Positions 1 to 13,700 of a stretch of DNA of 64,000 nucleotides are shown in pieces. This DNA comes from Protea cynaroides. Taxonomy: Eukaryota; Streptophyta; Magnoliopsida; Proteales; Proteaceae. Made by a program: the position numbers and the translations under genes. A model generated the notes under the pieces. The model did no database searches. It saw nothing but the letters and a program-made list of their open reading frames with translations, and had not been told where the DNA came from. Location of the stretch: NCBI GenBank assembly GCA_028583415.1, contig CM053271.1, forward strand, positions 88,275,534 through 88,339,533. Direction: 5' to 3'. Within the stretch, counting starts at the first letter, position 1; each line of letters opens with the position of its first letter.

Positions 1-186
1 ACAATATTTATCCCTATGCATCAAGAAGCAGTTTTGGTTTATTTCTTAAATTTCCTGGTCCTGAAATTTGAACTTTTTAATCCTCCATTTTTTTCTTATT
101 TGGTGCTTATCTTGTGGCTTCTTATTAGATTATTCTTAGTTTCTAATTAAAATGTGATTGATTTTTTTTTTCTTCTTTTTTTTCAG
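1..186 (+). other. PDS5 intron 3' end
   Basis: Non-coding AT-rich sequence that ends in a long T/C tract and TTTCAG at 181-186, a typical plant 3' splice site. The preceding PDS5 exon lies before the window. Confidence 0.7.
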
Positions 187-366
187 GATAAATTTCTCAA
201 AAAGATTGGAGATAAGCATTTGCATTATGAATTTTTGAGAGTACTCTCTGGAAAATGCATGTTTAATATATTTAGCTCAGAGCACGTAAGCTGTATTTTA
301 GATCACCTTTTCAAAAAGGATATTGGAGATGAGCATTTGGAGGTCTCTTCTGTTAAACTTCTTCTG
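187..366 (+). CDS. PDS5: PDS5 exon 1 of the window
   Basis: Sixty codons starting DKFLKKIGDKHLHYEF and including FSSEHVSCILDHLF, a segment well conserved in plant PDS5. Both borders are phase 0, with TTTCAG before it and CTG/GTAAGG after it. Confidence 0.9.
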
Positions 367-2730
367 GTAAGGATAATGCTACTTATGGTGCATCCTGTAG
401 ATGCAGTTTACTAATTATGCTGTACTGTAACAGATGGTTTTTCTCTATTCAAGATACAGTGGTTTAATAGGATACTTCATCTTCAACATTCTGCGTTTGT
501 GTGTTTGTTTCAGCTAACTTCTTTGTATGGTTTATGGTGCATTCTGTGGATGCAGTTCTTGAAATTACTGTACTATATCAGATGATGCTATTTGAACTTA
601 TGTTCTTTTTTTGTTGGGCTATGTATCATCTTTGAACTCCCTACTTCTCTCTCTCTCTCTAAGTTCTTACTGTAATTCAGGTTTTTATTTATTTATTTAT
701 TTTTTTAATAATATAATATAAATTTATGATGAGCCATAGAACAGTGAAAGAAAATAATCTTCTCAAACTGGAACTTCATGCTTTGATTTGGACTTGCATT
801 GATGGGGAAGGAGAAAATGACACTAACTGGAAGGATTTGGACCGAGCTATTTCAAATTGGATGAAAACCAGATCTTGTTTTGACCCGTTGTTTTGTTGCT
901 GATGTATCTAGACTAGAACTTCACCACTTTTCCTTTACAACATGAAGCTTGATTTCATTTTAAACTCTTGAGAAGGCACTTAAGCCCCTCCACTGGTAGC
1001 ATCTGCAGCTTGTAGAATGGTTCATACAAGAAATGTGTCCAAGCTGTTCATCTCTCCTTAGTTGGCTACAATTAGACCTTTCCAAAGCCTATATTCGTCA
1101 CAACCATACCTTCATGACCTTGGCTGTCACTGTTCGCTTGGTAACGTTGAAATGCTTAATATTCTAGCCACCATATTCCTTCCACATGTGATCTGATCCT
1201 AGATTTCTGATTGAGATTTCCAGTGCATCCTTCATGAGCTTATCAACTGGAAACTTGTTGGTCTACCATTCTCATAGATTATTGAGGCAAGGATGGAGTA
1301 GCATATTATACATGTAATAGGGAATATAACTGAAATGTTAGGACCAGACATAGCTTACATATTAACTTGCTATTCCTTTGTACAACACCTCTTTGGCTAC
1401 TCACTTGTATGTAAAAGCGTAACATTGGTCCAGTAACTTGGATGGGTGAAGTTATGCATAACATAACCTATGATTATAACATGAATATTCTTGATAATTA
1501 AGTGTTCGTTTAACCTTTAAAGTAGTCTTAAAGGGTTTAGATGAAGTGCTTTTTTTTTTGGATTTAATGCCCAAGGACTTCAAAGGGTATACTGCTTCCA
1601 GAATCTGCTCATGGCTGTATTGCTCTTGTGAGTCACCATATAACACACGGGGACTTTTTCCATTTCTTTGCTAGAATTCTGAATCATTAGAAAAAGCATT
1701 AAGCTATATCCTCTTGTGCCTAACTGACTATTTTCTCCCTAGAGTTGAAAATGAAACAATTGAAACAGATAAACGCTAGCTTACTAGGAAAATTTTACTA
1801 GTTTTCAATACTATTAGTATTATATAAGCAAGGAATCAAGTATTGTGTATCAGTACCGTATCGGTCAGCTGAAATTAAGAGACGTATCGTATTGTATCGT
1901 GGATACGGTGGATACACACGCATACGCATGGATACGGGGCAAGATATGCACACAAATAATTAAGAAACATACAAAACACAATTTTAAAGCATAAAACACT
2001 ATAATTAGCAACATTGAGAAAGAAAATGTTTCTTACATCATAGACACACATGATTATGGGGCAGGATACGTACAAAAATGATTAAGGATCATACAGAACA
2101 CATTTTTAAAGCATAAAAACACAATAAATTTATAATCAACAACATTAAGAAGGAAAGTGTTTCTTACATGTATATTACTCAGCTAATTCCATGTCGAGTG
2201 ACGGCCCGGATCGAACTCTGACTCATATTGGGGAGGAAGAGGTGCAACCAATATTATTTGGAACGTATCTCTTATCCATGTACAATAGGTAAACCAATCC
2301 ATATGTTGATTACAGAAGGTAGTAAACTGGTATTAGAAACGTGCATACTCTTCTGAAGTCGACATTCTTGTTTCTGGGACACATAATGTCTCAGTTTAAC
2401 TTCCATGTGATGTACTACCAACGTCGATGTTCACCATTCTTGCTCCATTGCTTGGATCTGAATTCATGCTTATTGACTTCATTTCATGTGTAATCATATT
2501 AGTATCATCATCATGGAGTTGCTTCCTACCCTTCCCCTTCCCCCTTTTGCTGTAACTCCTTTGTTGTAAGCGACCACCGTGATCATCGTCTTGAGTTGTA
2601 TGAGTATATCCTGCCTCCTCTGTAAAGTGCACCGGATCATATGATTGCATACCACTACCACCACCACCAGTACCACCAGCATCACTTCCACCACTGACCC
2701 CACCACCATCACCACCACCACCACCACCGC

Positions 2731-2762
<32 letters not shown>

Positions 2763-5700
2763 CCACTCTCCTCAGAAATAGTGCCTCTATATTGAGCACT
2801 TGACCTCGTCCTTCTGGCATCGCCATCAGAGGGTGACGAAGTATTCTCACTTTGGACTTGAGCTTGTGTTTGTGATGGTGATTGTGTTTCGTCCTCTTCA
2901 TTTAGTTGACGAATGATGTCATCTATTAAAGGATCAGGTTTAGTAGATTGTCTATCCTTAGCAATCTCATCCATCACAAATGCTCTATCGGTGTCCTCTA
3001 CCCATGCTCTAACTGGGTCATTCTCATCAAGCGCATGAGTCATGTCAAGTGGGTCGATCAAGTGGGTCGATGTAGCTTCTGTCTCATTTGGCCGCTCCAA
3101 CCCCATAAATTTTTCATCAATCTCATGTTGTAGTGCATGTAGACCAGCTTCTAAAGTTTTTGATGGCTGAAGTGGTTGCGTGGTTTAGTATGTATAAGCC
3201 CAAAGTGCTCCAGTTCATTTCACAAACACTTGAGGAGGCCGTTTGGGACAAAATCCGGATTGCAATCCTCCTCAAGTGTGGAGCACTTGTGCCATAGTTA
3301 AACCACAAATCAGCTGCACAAAGAACAATATTTCCAATCAGCCACTAATTAGTTAAGTAAGACACCAATCAGTTAAGACAAAAATAATATGTCCGTTGTC
3401 TAACTTACCAGGAGCCATCTTGAATGCAGCAGCCTTAGCAACCCGATCACCAAATTCTCCTCGGCATTCATGGAAAATTTTAATCTACAGTAGTTAAATA
3501 ACTTTAGCCAATCATTAAGGGTTTGTGCAACTAACATTTATGGAAAACAAAAGTGGTTTTTGTTACCTGTTCTGTGGCCAACAAGGCATTACTTGTATCT
3601 GGCTCCATTCTGTTAATAACTTTTCTAACAGTTTCTATATATTTCAAGTCATACCCCAATCCAGAGTTTGAATATTGTTGATCCGGGTTTAAGTAATATG
3701 CTACACATCCAGATATAAGATACATTATAAATTATAATTCAAATCCTAATCGATAAATATAAAAAGCAATAGTTTAAGACTAATGGAAACCAAAGTACCT
3801 GCCATATGAATGTCTTGTAACAACATTCTTCCCATCAGTTCTCTATAATCTTCAAATATTGTTTCTTGGATGATGGTTTCCATTCATTTAACTTATACCT
3901 TATCGTCCTTATTGCATCGACTAACAGCCCCATTGTTCGCTCCTTATCATCATCAACCAACTTAAGTAGAACAAATGGGGGTTTCATAATCTGAGTTATT
4001 TCATCAACTTTCTTCCAAAATTTTGTTGACATAAGGATTTCTGTCACCTCAGTCCCTATCTTGGTTGCATGATATGTACTCGACAACCATTCTCCACTAG
4101 TTACCATCTGGAGTAAACCTGCCTTTCGCTGCCCAAGGCTGTCCAAGGCAACGTAGTTGGTTGCAAACCTTGTTGCTCCAGGCCTTATCAAATCCCCTTG
4201 TGTGTGCTTCCTCATTAAAGCCAACACCCAACTGTGATTGTAAATAAAATTTGTCACCGTTCTTGCTTGACCAACCACCTTAGCGACCTTGAGCAACTCT
4301 CCAATATCTTTAAACATTAAGTCAACATTGTGTGCAGCACAAGGCGTCCAAAATAAGTGTTGCTTCTTTAACATAAGGGTTAGTCCAATTTTTTTGTAAT
4401 TAGCAGCATTATCTGTAAGAATCTGAACTACATTTTCCTCCCCAACTTCCTCAACAACTTCGTTCATCAATTTGAAGATATAATGTGCATCTTTCACGTG
4501 AGCGGATGCATCTACTGACTTAAGGAAGATGGAACGCCCATCACAGTAGACAAGAAAGTTGATGATGGACAGCCTTGTAGGCCCACTTCAACCATCACAC
4601 ATGATGGTTACTCCATACTGGGACCATTTCTGTTTGAAGGTTTCTATATAATCATTCACTTCACCCACTATGGCATCCAAGTAAGGGTCACCAATATGAT
4701 AAGCTATGGGGGCTGTCACACCAGGTCCACAGTGCTGTATCTCCCTCACCGTTGCCTTGAAATAGGGATCTTTAGCCTTGTGTGATGGGATAAATGCACT
4801 GTGGAACCATCTAGCGATGGAGTTTCCCATTCTCTCACTCATGGATTTAGAATGCATTGACTCCTCTATCCTCTGTTGCCCTGCATCTCTTGGTTTGAAG
4901 GGCATTGAAGGAGCCATGTCATGAATTTCTGGGCTCTTTTTCCTCTTGCCTCTCACTCGATCAAACGTACCTCTTACGCTGCTGGATTTACTCAGTGAAG
5001 CTGGTTGCTTGCCCTTGCTTCTCTGTGTCCCACTACCACCAACGCCACTACCACCAACACCCTAAGACATAGACCTTATTAGCTGGTCCTCATTCCAACG
5101 TTTCTCTCCTTCCTCATGCCTTGATCTTCTAAGCATCTGCTGAATCTCTTCTTCAGCATCCATATCGGACCCCTCATAATCCTCTAAATTTAAGTGACCC
5201 TCATCCTCCACAAGATTTTCTGTTATTCTCTTTGCATCATCGTTCTTTTGTTTTCCTTTTGCTTTTCCTTCAGTTTAGTGCTTTGCCATTACCCTGCTCA
5301 CCTCCACTGACATTTTGAGCACTTTTTGACATTGGCAAAACCCTCTGTCATGTGTTACTTTTGCCGTGTCACCCCACCACCATGATGTTTAGTGCCACAG
5401 AAATTGCACTTTGTCATCAATCTATTGTCGTTGATTTTAGTGCAATACAACCAACCGACGTCTTTGTTCGACATATTCCTACACACCACACGTGTGATAC
5501 GACATACGAGGTTAATATAAAATGTCAAACCTAGCAAACTATTTTCATTTAAGAAATAACAGAAAACTAAGAAATATAAAGCTGTTAACAGATGATATAT
5601 TGATTTTGTCCATTAATAGCATAAAAGAAAACTAGGAGAAGAATGAAGGAAGAAACAGACTTTTATATATCCATTTGGTTACAGCAAATCAGTAATAGTA

Positions 5701-7713
5701 GTCTTACTAAAACAGAATTTTCAAGAGGATAATATGCAATGAAAAGGCACTCATTCATGGGATATATATTCAGTAATAGAAACTAAGAAAAAAAAATAAA
5801 AATAAAGGAAACAGATTCTTGAATGTTGTTGGGACAGGGAAAAACATAAAAAATAAAATAAAAATAAACAAGAGATAAGACTTATTATTTAAAAGTTTAG
5901 TTTATAGCCTTCAAAAACAAGACCAAATATCAAACCTGGAAGGAATCTGTTATTCAGTTTCTGGCTTAACAGTTTTTTTTTAATTATTAGTAGCGAGGCT
6001 CAAACAAATCTGATTTATATGTGCTTGTTTTTTCATTGAAAAATTTTCCATGAAAATAATATTTTACATAATTTTTTTTCAATGTGTTTCTTTATATTTT
6101 ACAGTAAAACAAACAGAAAAATAAATCCTATTTTACAAGAGACAGAGACACAAAGATAGATAGAGAGAGAGAACTGGTTTTATATTATATACCTATTTTT
6201 TTAACCAAAAAATTAAAAAATAAAAAAAAACTCGAAAATTACCACTGAGTAGCAAAGATGGTAGATCAGTGGTCTACACATCTTATATAAGTAGTAGAAG
6301 ACCAAAGGATTAATTTTTGGAAAAAAAAAATTAAAATTTGTACTGCTCTTCAAAAAATTCTCAAATCCAACCTCAAATCAGTGTTTAAATCCATGTATGT
6401 AGCATGCATTCATCAAATAGGACCATACTTCATTTATTCATGAGAAAAAACAACACAAAAATCGAATTAATATAAAAAAAATGGAAGTTCAAAGTCATAC
6501 CTTTAGGGTTTTCCGCTTGTGGAGCTTGAAGAGATGATTACAGCTTTTAATCTTCACAAACAAAGTGTTTAATGCCTCCTTTCCAGTCGTTTTAGGCCTA
6601 AGAATGAAAGCCCTATGCTATTTTGGAGAAATTTCAGAGAAAAATGGAGTTTTACAGAGAACGAGGAGTTCGGCTCTGTTACAAATGACGAACATAAGCG
6701 ATTTTTGCCTTTTTTCGATACTGCTCGATACAGCTACATATGGGCTGTATCGACCAATATCAAACCGATACGGCTCGATACTGGTCAGTTATTTTTTTTT
6801 TTGAACTAATTTTAAAATTGTATCGATACAGAAGATATGTATCGACCGTATCGATGCGTATTGAACCGATACGGATTGATACGGTCGATACTCATACCGA
6901 TATGTATCGGCCGATACGGTGTGTATCGTGTTGATACTTGATTCCTTGTATATAAGACTGATTGTATTTTTTTTTCTTTTTTATCTATCTATCATGTGTT
7001 TCAATGTTCAAAGATCTCTGAAGTGTTTACAGATGTTCTTGTGTTTTTTATTTGTCTTTTCTTTTTCGGGTTTTGAATATATATAACCATGTTAGTTTTT
7101 GTGTTTTGGTTATGACAACTCATCATTTTGCTGTTATGGAACCTGCATGTTAAATACTAGAGGTAGATATCATAGTTGTCAAGGCCTCGCCTAGGCGGCC
7201 TTTTGATGCCTTGGAAAATCAGGTGCCTTGGTCGCCTAGGCTCCCCGTTAGGCCTCCGATGCCTTGGTTCGCTTTGGCGCCTTGATCACTATGGTAGATA
7301 CTCAAATTTCAAATTTTCTATAAGCTGCTGCTGAACAAATACATTTGTAATTTTTGTTCTTACTTCATTCTTGTTACCTGAATTAGACTGTTATAAATGC
7401 TTTCCCATCACTACTGAGAGGCTCAGAAGAGCTGTTCCAGATGTTGTTGGAAGAGGGTGGTCCTCTCAATGATAAGCTGCTTCAGATCTTAGCAAAGGCT
7501 GGTCCTCATGTTTCTATCAAACTCAGGTAACTATTGCAGCATGTGTTGTTGTTGTTGTTGTTGTTGTTTTGTGTCCCCCCCTCCCCCCCCCCGTGTGCCG
7601 AAACATACTAGATACATGAAAGAATCTAACTGTTACAATTCTCCAGCAAGGGTCAATGGTGGACCAGAGTTACCCCTTAGACTACTACTACTACTACATC
7701 AAAACTCAATAAG

Positions 7714-7786
<73 letters not shown>

Positions 7787-10700
7787 ACTGAGTATATACT
7801 AGAATCAATAAGATCAAAATCTGATATGTTCCTTCTTCTCCCCAATCTCTCTCTTTCTCTTTGCCCTTTCTCTCACCCTCTCTTTTCCCCACTGACGGTC
7901 TCTCTTTTCCCCACTGACGGTCTCTCTTTTCTCCCCTTTCTTTTCTCCTCTTTTTCTTTCTTCTATTTCTCTTTCCTTCTTTCTCTCTCTTTCTCCCCTT
8001 TTCTTTTTTAGGTGACGCATTCTCTCTCCCCAAATCTTGATCTCTCTTTTTCCCTATTCTTGATCTCTCTTTCCCTTTTTATTCTTCTTTTATTTTGTTA
8101 ATCCTAATCCTAATATAATTCTCTTTCCTAATGTGATCTCCTTCTTTTTCCCTTTGTAAGTCTTCTAAGTTCTATCTCAAATCAAATCCTCCTCCTTGAC
8201 TCCTAATGTTGAACCCCATCCTCTCTCCCTTAATTCACTTAGTTTCCTATTGATCTCCAACTCTTCCCTTGTTGAACAAACACAAGAGTACAAGGGGAGG
8301 TGGACTCTTCCTCCCACTCTAACTCCCCAACCTTGTCTCAAGGATAAGAATCAAAACCAACCACTTAGAGTGGGCCTTCAAACTGCCCATGATTTTGCTC
8401 CCTTAAATCATTATTCTTTTACTTATTTATTTACATTTTACTAAATAATCAATTGTGTCCCACCATCCACGACATTGCTTATATCATTTTTTATTATTTT
8501 ATTATTTAATTTAGTCATTTAAGGCAACAATATCTACAATGATTCAAGCTAACAAGGCATAAATCCCTAGCATCTAATGGTTCATACGCAAGGTGTTTTT
8601 TGAGATTTACTATCTAACACCACTGGATCGACACCAAACTTTTCCTTGTGGGTCCCATGCCTCCATAGGCGATTCCCACCTTCAGATTGACAATTTGTCC
8701 TACGCTAAATGCCACTATGCATCAGGTGTACTAGACACTAACACCATTGGATCGACACCAAACATTTCCTTGTAGGTCCCATGCCTCCATAGGCAAGATT
8801 CCCACCTTCTGATTAACAATTTGCTCTACGCTAAACGTCACTATGCATCAGGTGTACTAGACAACACCAAGGTGTGCTTAACAGCACCTAGTTTCTATAT
8901 GTCACCTAATTTCTCTATACTTTACCAAACAGAAAATTAATCTAAAAATATGGGTCATTACAACAATCATTGCCGGAGACTGAGTTCTAGGATCATGCTT
9001 GCAAGTTGCAACACACCAGGAGGTTGTTGTCTATTTGAGGGTTTCATTTGAAAAGGTTGAGGGTTTTGAAACAAAGAATCAACAGAAGAAAAAGAAGAAG
9101 AAAAAGAAGATTTGAATAAGAGGAAAAAAAATGTTCCTACAACTTGCCAAGGGAGTCGCGGTCGGTAGTCGTAGCAACCATTACCGGAGCCAGAATTGTG
9201 GTTACAGTTGTCCTGGAGCCAGAGTTTCAGATGGCATACTTGCAGCACATGATGTGGTTGTAGTCTGTTCGAGGGTTTCTTTTGAAAGGGTCTAGGGTTT
9301 TCTGCGTGAGCCTTATTTATGTTTAAGCAAACATGATCTAGTATAGTGCCAATGTACCAGATTTTCTACACAAGCAAATACGAATACTGAAAACAGAATA
9401 AAACAGAACCAAAGAATAATAATAAAAAAAACACCTTGACAATAACACGAGCTGTCGCCTTGATCCAAAAAGTTTACTTGGATGCCAAAGTGTCGACTAG
9501 GTGACGCCTTGATAACCTTACTCTTAGGATGACTCATTGGGATGTTGTTATTCGTATTTTATGGTATCTCAAGAAGGCTCCAGGCCGTGGTCTACTCTAC
9601 TCTCACAATGGATATGGACTTGTTGAGGGTTTTTCGGATGCTGATTGGACCGGTTCTCTTATTGATATACGGTCTACTATGGGTATTGTACTTATGTTAG
9701 TGGAAATCTTATGTTTTGTTAGAGCAAAGACGCAAACTGTTGTTGCTCGGTCCAATGCAGAGTTTGAATATCGTGCTATGGCACATGTAACGCGTGAGTT
9801 GATGTGGGTCAAATAGTTGTTAAGTGAACTAGGTTTTCCGTACAAGTCTTCCATGCAGCTGTGGTGTGATAACCAAGCTGCTATCCATATGGCTTCAATC
9901 CTGCGTTTTACGAGTGAATGAAACACATTGAGGTTGTGTGTCACTTTTTTTCGTGAGAAGCTTCTGCAAGGGATTATTTTTCCAGTCCATGTTTCTAGAG
10001 GAGAACAACTAGCTGATGTGTTCACTAAGTCTCTCGGGAGTGGGAGGATTGCTTATATTTGTAACAAGCTGGGCATGATTCATATGCTCTAACTTGAGGA
10101 TGAGTGTATTGTATATCGCAAGGTTTCGGGATTAGCGCTAGTCTTTTCCCCTCTTTTATTTATTTTTGGACCTTTATACCCCTTTAGAGTAGTGGCTCTA
10201 TATATTGAATAAAATGGGGAGATCAAAACACAATGTTGTGACTCCCAAGTTACAGTAATCTCTCTTCTCTTTCTCCTTCGTCTTCTTCTTCCCTTCTCTC
10301 TTTTATTATTTACACATCTCATTATCTAGACGCTGCTCTAACTACTGGGACTGTGATTTCGCAATGAGCATCTTCATCAAAATGTAGCTTTACTTCTACT
10401 TCTGGGAGGGACTGCCAAATGGAAATAATAGAGTGGTAGAAGTGGAAAATTGATTGCTAATCCATAGGTTCTTGAAGGTGAAAATCCATTTGTTTCTTAT
10501 TACCTTCCTACTGTGTTGGACAAATTTTCTTCATCAAGTCGCAGTGAGAACTTGTTGTCTAGTATATGGTGCTGAGATCTTTTGAACTTGACGCTGAAAT
10601 GTTTTAGCGAAGGATGATTAGTGCAGGAGCATCTGAAGCATCAAACAATGATTCTGCTTCTTTACAGAAGTCTATATTCAAATTCTGGCTGGTTATGTAT

Positions 10701-13700
10701 GTGTGGAACAAAATGGGTAATTCTTTTATAATAAAAATGGGCAATTTCTTTTTTGAATTTTTAGTCAATTTGGGGAGAGTGTCTGTCACTTTTCTTTAGG
10801 TCTATTGTTGGAAAGTCAACCCTTCTTTCTTTACCATGATTTAGGTGCTGTTTGAAGATTTCCTTCCTATTGAGGCCTCAGTCTTGCTGTTCCCAGCTGT
10901 ACAGGAAAAGTTAAGCACAAGTCATTGGTAAGACATCCGTTTTAGGACAAGGATTTAGATCGGATTGGCCATTGCCAACCCTGATATCATTCTGAGTTGA
11001 CTTGGACAGTAATCGGCTGGATTGTCCATGTATTGGCCAGTTGAACACAAAATTGGATTAGGCATTAAAAAATGTAAAAAATTCTGGAAAATCAGGAAAA
11101 GGGAAAACCATGTTAATAAAAACAATTTAAAAATGGGATTATTATGTAATTCATGGTTAAATTTTTTATCATTTTTGAAACATTAATGGGGTGGGTTTTA
11201 TTGGATGTTAGAAAACACCAATGATCCTTCACAAATCCAACTCAAAACATGTAGATATATACATTTGAAATTCAAACATAAAATGGAAAAACCCATGAAA
11301 GAAATTAGATTTTGGGTTGAATTCCTTTTTTTTTTTTTTATGTTTTTCAATTTTGGGAGGAGGCAAGTTAAAAATTCCAGAAGGCAAGTTCTACTGGTAT
11401 TTAGATCTCCTCAAAAGCTCTTCTTTTAGCTGATTTAAGCTTTGAAGATGTTAACAAGACAAAAAGGGCCAAAGCCAGCAAGTTGGAGCTCCAAAGAGTA
11501 AGTAGGGTGTAAGAAATCTCCAAAATACACAAGCTACAACTTGCTTAAGTCATGTTTTAAGATCTAAGTCCCACTGAGTTGTATTAGCTAAGTCTGCAGA
11601 TTGAGCCATAACGCTAGGCGATATGGCCAATTGCAGTTTCACGTTCTTGACTTGGGCCATTTGTCAATATCGAATTGGCCTCAGCTGATAGCAATAGAGA
11701 TCAGCTGATATAGCCAAGACCCACAAGTTAGAGCTCCAAACAGTGAGTAGTATGGGAAGTCTCCAAAAAATGCAGTGTGCAACTTGCCTAAATTGTGTTT
11801 TACAAAACCCCAATTTCCACTGAGTTGTTTCGGGCTGTCATGTTACAACCAAAGTGTTGGGATGGCCATGACACTTGCGGAGGCATGCGTGGGCATGCAT
11901 CATAGCTTGACGATGGCCTTTGTTCTAGCGCGGAGTAGGCCGAGGCATCGTGTCATCATGCTAGCGTTATGGAAGAAGAGTAAGAGCAATTTTGGAAAGC
12001 AATGAGTTGTGATCATCTTTAGGACGACAATATGACTTTCGAGGGGATCGGTGTCTTCTTTTGGAAAAGGGGCATTTGCTTAAGATGTACTTTGAGGAAG
12101 GGTAGTATGCCTCACCATCCTTTGTGTTGTTGCCTCTATTGTTAATTATGAACTTCCAAAACAGAGTTTGAACTGATACAAAGACAACTTGAAGTTCCAG
12201 AATTAAACAATCGCAGAATGGGTAGAATCATTGTTGTCAACCCCTGGGCTTTTGGTTGTCTTATACTATCACACCTTATTTTATTTATTTACTTATTTTT
12301 AAATTGATGCCATTTGTAGCATTTTTATTGGATGTATAAATTACATATATACCGTAATACATAGAATCATGCATATTTATTAGAAATAATTAAAATTGAT
12401 ACTCTAATCTCATCCCTTCTATATAAATCCTATGGAAGATGTACCCTTACAACGCCTCGGGTACGCCTTGGGTATGCCTAGGCGCCCAAGTGCCCCTCCA
12501 ATGCCTTGGTGCCTTGACAACTATGCGTAGAATAGAACATAGCAGAAGCCACCCCCCCGGGTGGGGGGGTGTTCAAGAAAAGAGAGCAGAAACTAGGAAA
12601 ACAGTGTATGAGGTTCCGACCTGTTGGTCTAAGATTGGCTTCTGCTATTGAAACAGAATAAGGAAATCAGAAAAGGGATAATTCAAAAGCAAGAACAGGG
12701 AAACAGATCTGGGAATCCACTATCCACCCCAAGCGGAATCACCGTGAATCCACACAGAGATGTGAAAAACCAGAGCTTTGTTCTTTCTAAAACGTGGCCA
12801 ATAGAGGGTCTGGTGACAACTATTGAATGTGTATAGGGTCAACAGAGCCCTTTTCTTGCAAAAATGGCAACTCGAAATTAGAAGTTGCTAAACAAATTAG
12901 AAATTCTCTTGAAGCTGGAAGTGAAATTATAAGCTATTCTATGAGCTTAGTTTCCAGCAGAAGAAACTGATCTTCATCCAGTAAGCTCTCTAGTTAAAAG
13001 TATTATTCGAAATCAAAGAAAATAAAAACTAGACTAAACTACTAAAAAAATCATTTCCTGTGTATCACCCATATTGAAGGCTCATTATATAAATGGGAAT
13101 CGATGGGACTGTAAATGTGATTTGTGTATAATGCATCTTGACATTTATTTTGATTAAAATGTGCCCATTTCTGTGATTTGCCGGCATCAATGCTATTTGA
13201 AGTGTTAATTCATTGTAATGGTTGATAACAACACATTGTGAGTGATTCAATAATATCTTCAACAGACTAACATTCAGGCTAAGAAGCTAAATACTGCAGA
13301 AATGGGAAAATATAAATACCAGAACCTGTTAAGTGTGATTTGTGTGTAACGCATCCTGACATTTATTTTGACTAAAATGTGCCCATTTCTGTGATTTGCC
13401 AGCATCAATGCTATTTGAAGTGTTAATTCATTGTAATGGTTGATAATCAACACATTGTGAGTGATTCAATAATATCTTCAACAGACTAACAATCAGGCTA
13501 AGAAGCTAAATACAGCAGAAATGGAAAAATATAAATACCAGAACCTGTTAGTGATTATAGGCATGAGGTAATTTTTATCTGCTATGCGGTAGACTTTGAT
13601 TGGCATGGGTGGGTTCATGTGATAGAGGAAACATGCCCATTTCTTGGGACAAATTTCAACCTCAAACAATTACTGAAGTTAAAAAAGTGAGTTCAAATTG

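Larger units (their letters stand above)
1829..6948 (-). mobile_element. hAT DNA transposon, copy 1 (5,120 bp, complete ends)
   Basis: The element begins CAAGGAATCAAGTAT and ends with the exact inverted repeat ATACTTGATTCCTTG. It is flanked by a perfect 8-bp target duplication, TATATAAG, at 1821-1828 and 6949-6956, the length expected for hAT. It encodes a minus-strand transposase relic with BED finger, DUF659-type core and hAT dimerisation domain. A close copy with the same termini sits at 56826-61824, and a decayed relative at about 20540-21240. It lies antisense to PDS5 in intron 1. Confidence 0.95.

Noticed and set aside
740..1450. Possible captured gene fragment in intron 1
   Set aside because: Short frames only, with no motif I could identify.
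7677..8033. A 118-residue minus-strand frame rich in Arg, Lys and Glu
   Set aside because: It reads across the AT microsatellite and a CT-rich tract; composition alone explains it.
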